Assembly: GCA_015698045.1 (NCBI GenBank)
Contig: BLAL01000043.1
Span: 1,178,001 to 1,242,000 of the forward strand
Reading direction: 5' to 3'
Source: Rhizophagus clarus
Taxonomy: Eukaryota > Glomeromycota > Glomeromycetes > Glomerales > Glomeraceae
DNA: 64,000 nucleotides
Below the pieces are notes generated by a model. That model saw only the letters and a list, made by a program, of their open reading frames with translations, was not told where the DNA came from and did not search any database. Positions within the stretch are counted from its first letter, which is position 1; each line of letters starts with the position of its first letter. Shown piece after piece: positions 63,967 to 64,000 of the stretch. The translations under genes and the position numbers were made by a program.

Positions 63967-64000
63967 GTTGTCGGAGCTGACCTCTGGTCGCCTAGGCTAA
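63596..64000 (+). pseudogene. Third, truncated copy of exon 2 region
   Basis: Exon 2 part ends near 63744, followed by the intron to about 63966. There the sequence changes to a GC-rich stretch (GTTGTCGGAGCTGACCTCTG) that runs to the window edge. Confidence 0.5.

Noticed and set aside
1-64000. tRNA, rRNA or other structured RNA genes
   Set aside because: I looked for tRNA-like T-loop and acceptor patterns and conserved rRNA blocks and saw none I could support. A covariance-model scan would be the decisive test.

Overview
The window looks like nuclear DNA of an early-diverging, very AT-rich, transposon-laden fungus. An arbuscular mycorrhizal fungus of the Rhizophagus/Glomeromycotina type is the best guess. 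The grounds are a large F-box/LRR-like protein beside a decayed paralogue, small spliced genes with GTAAGT and CTAAC-type introns, Ty3/Gypsy and LINE elements, a Maverick/Polinton-type element and long AT satellites. This is inferred from style, because no rRNA or other species marker is present. Most of the window is mobile DNA and its debris.

Layout. 1-5881: a minus-strand LINE (ORF1 with a CCHC knuckle; ORF2 with an APE-type endonuclease and reverse transcriptase, broken by two frameshifts) that runs off the left edge. 5882-9660: repeats, including a MITE and a satellite of 31-bp hairpin units. 12064-12701: a possible four-exon small gene. 13055-26871: a 13.8-kb Maverick/Polinton-like element with 290-bp terminal inverted repeats. 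It carries an SF3 helicase, a protein-primed type B DNA polymerase with an OTU-like N-terminus, a packaging ATPase, an RVE integrase with a chromodomain, zinc-ribbon proteins and a Gag plus retropepsin-like polyprotein. A 795-bp MITE sits inside one of its genes. 27727-36673: a Ty3/Gypsy retrotransposon on the minus strand with 505-bp LTRs, PBS and PPT, an accessory ORF behind a 35-nt poly(A) leader, and an antisense basic coiled-coil ORF.

37666-48703: retroposon remnants with target-site duplications, an RT fragment, minisatellites, a MITE and a 2.26-kb ORF1-only retroposon. 49192-50043: a Cys-rich single-pass membrane protein. 51161-52487: a frameshifted Tc1/mariner element with TIRs and TA duplication. 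54419-58428: an intact F-box gene and its head-to-head pseudogene. 62053-64000: a four-exon small gene whose exons 2-4 are tandemly repeated in 691-bp units.

The most notable points are two. First, a Polinton-like backbone (helicase, polymerase, ATPase, integrase) is linked to a retrotransposon-style Gag-protease unit, and no jelly-roll capsid gene was recognised. Second, nearly every nonsense codon in that element can be explained by C-to-T change at CpA or CpG (CAA, CAG or CGA becoming TAA, TAG or TGA), and the three differences between the neighbouring LTRs show the same pattern. This suggests a RIP-like or methyl-cytosine deamination process. All calls come from reading the sequence; no database search was run.
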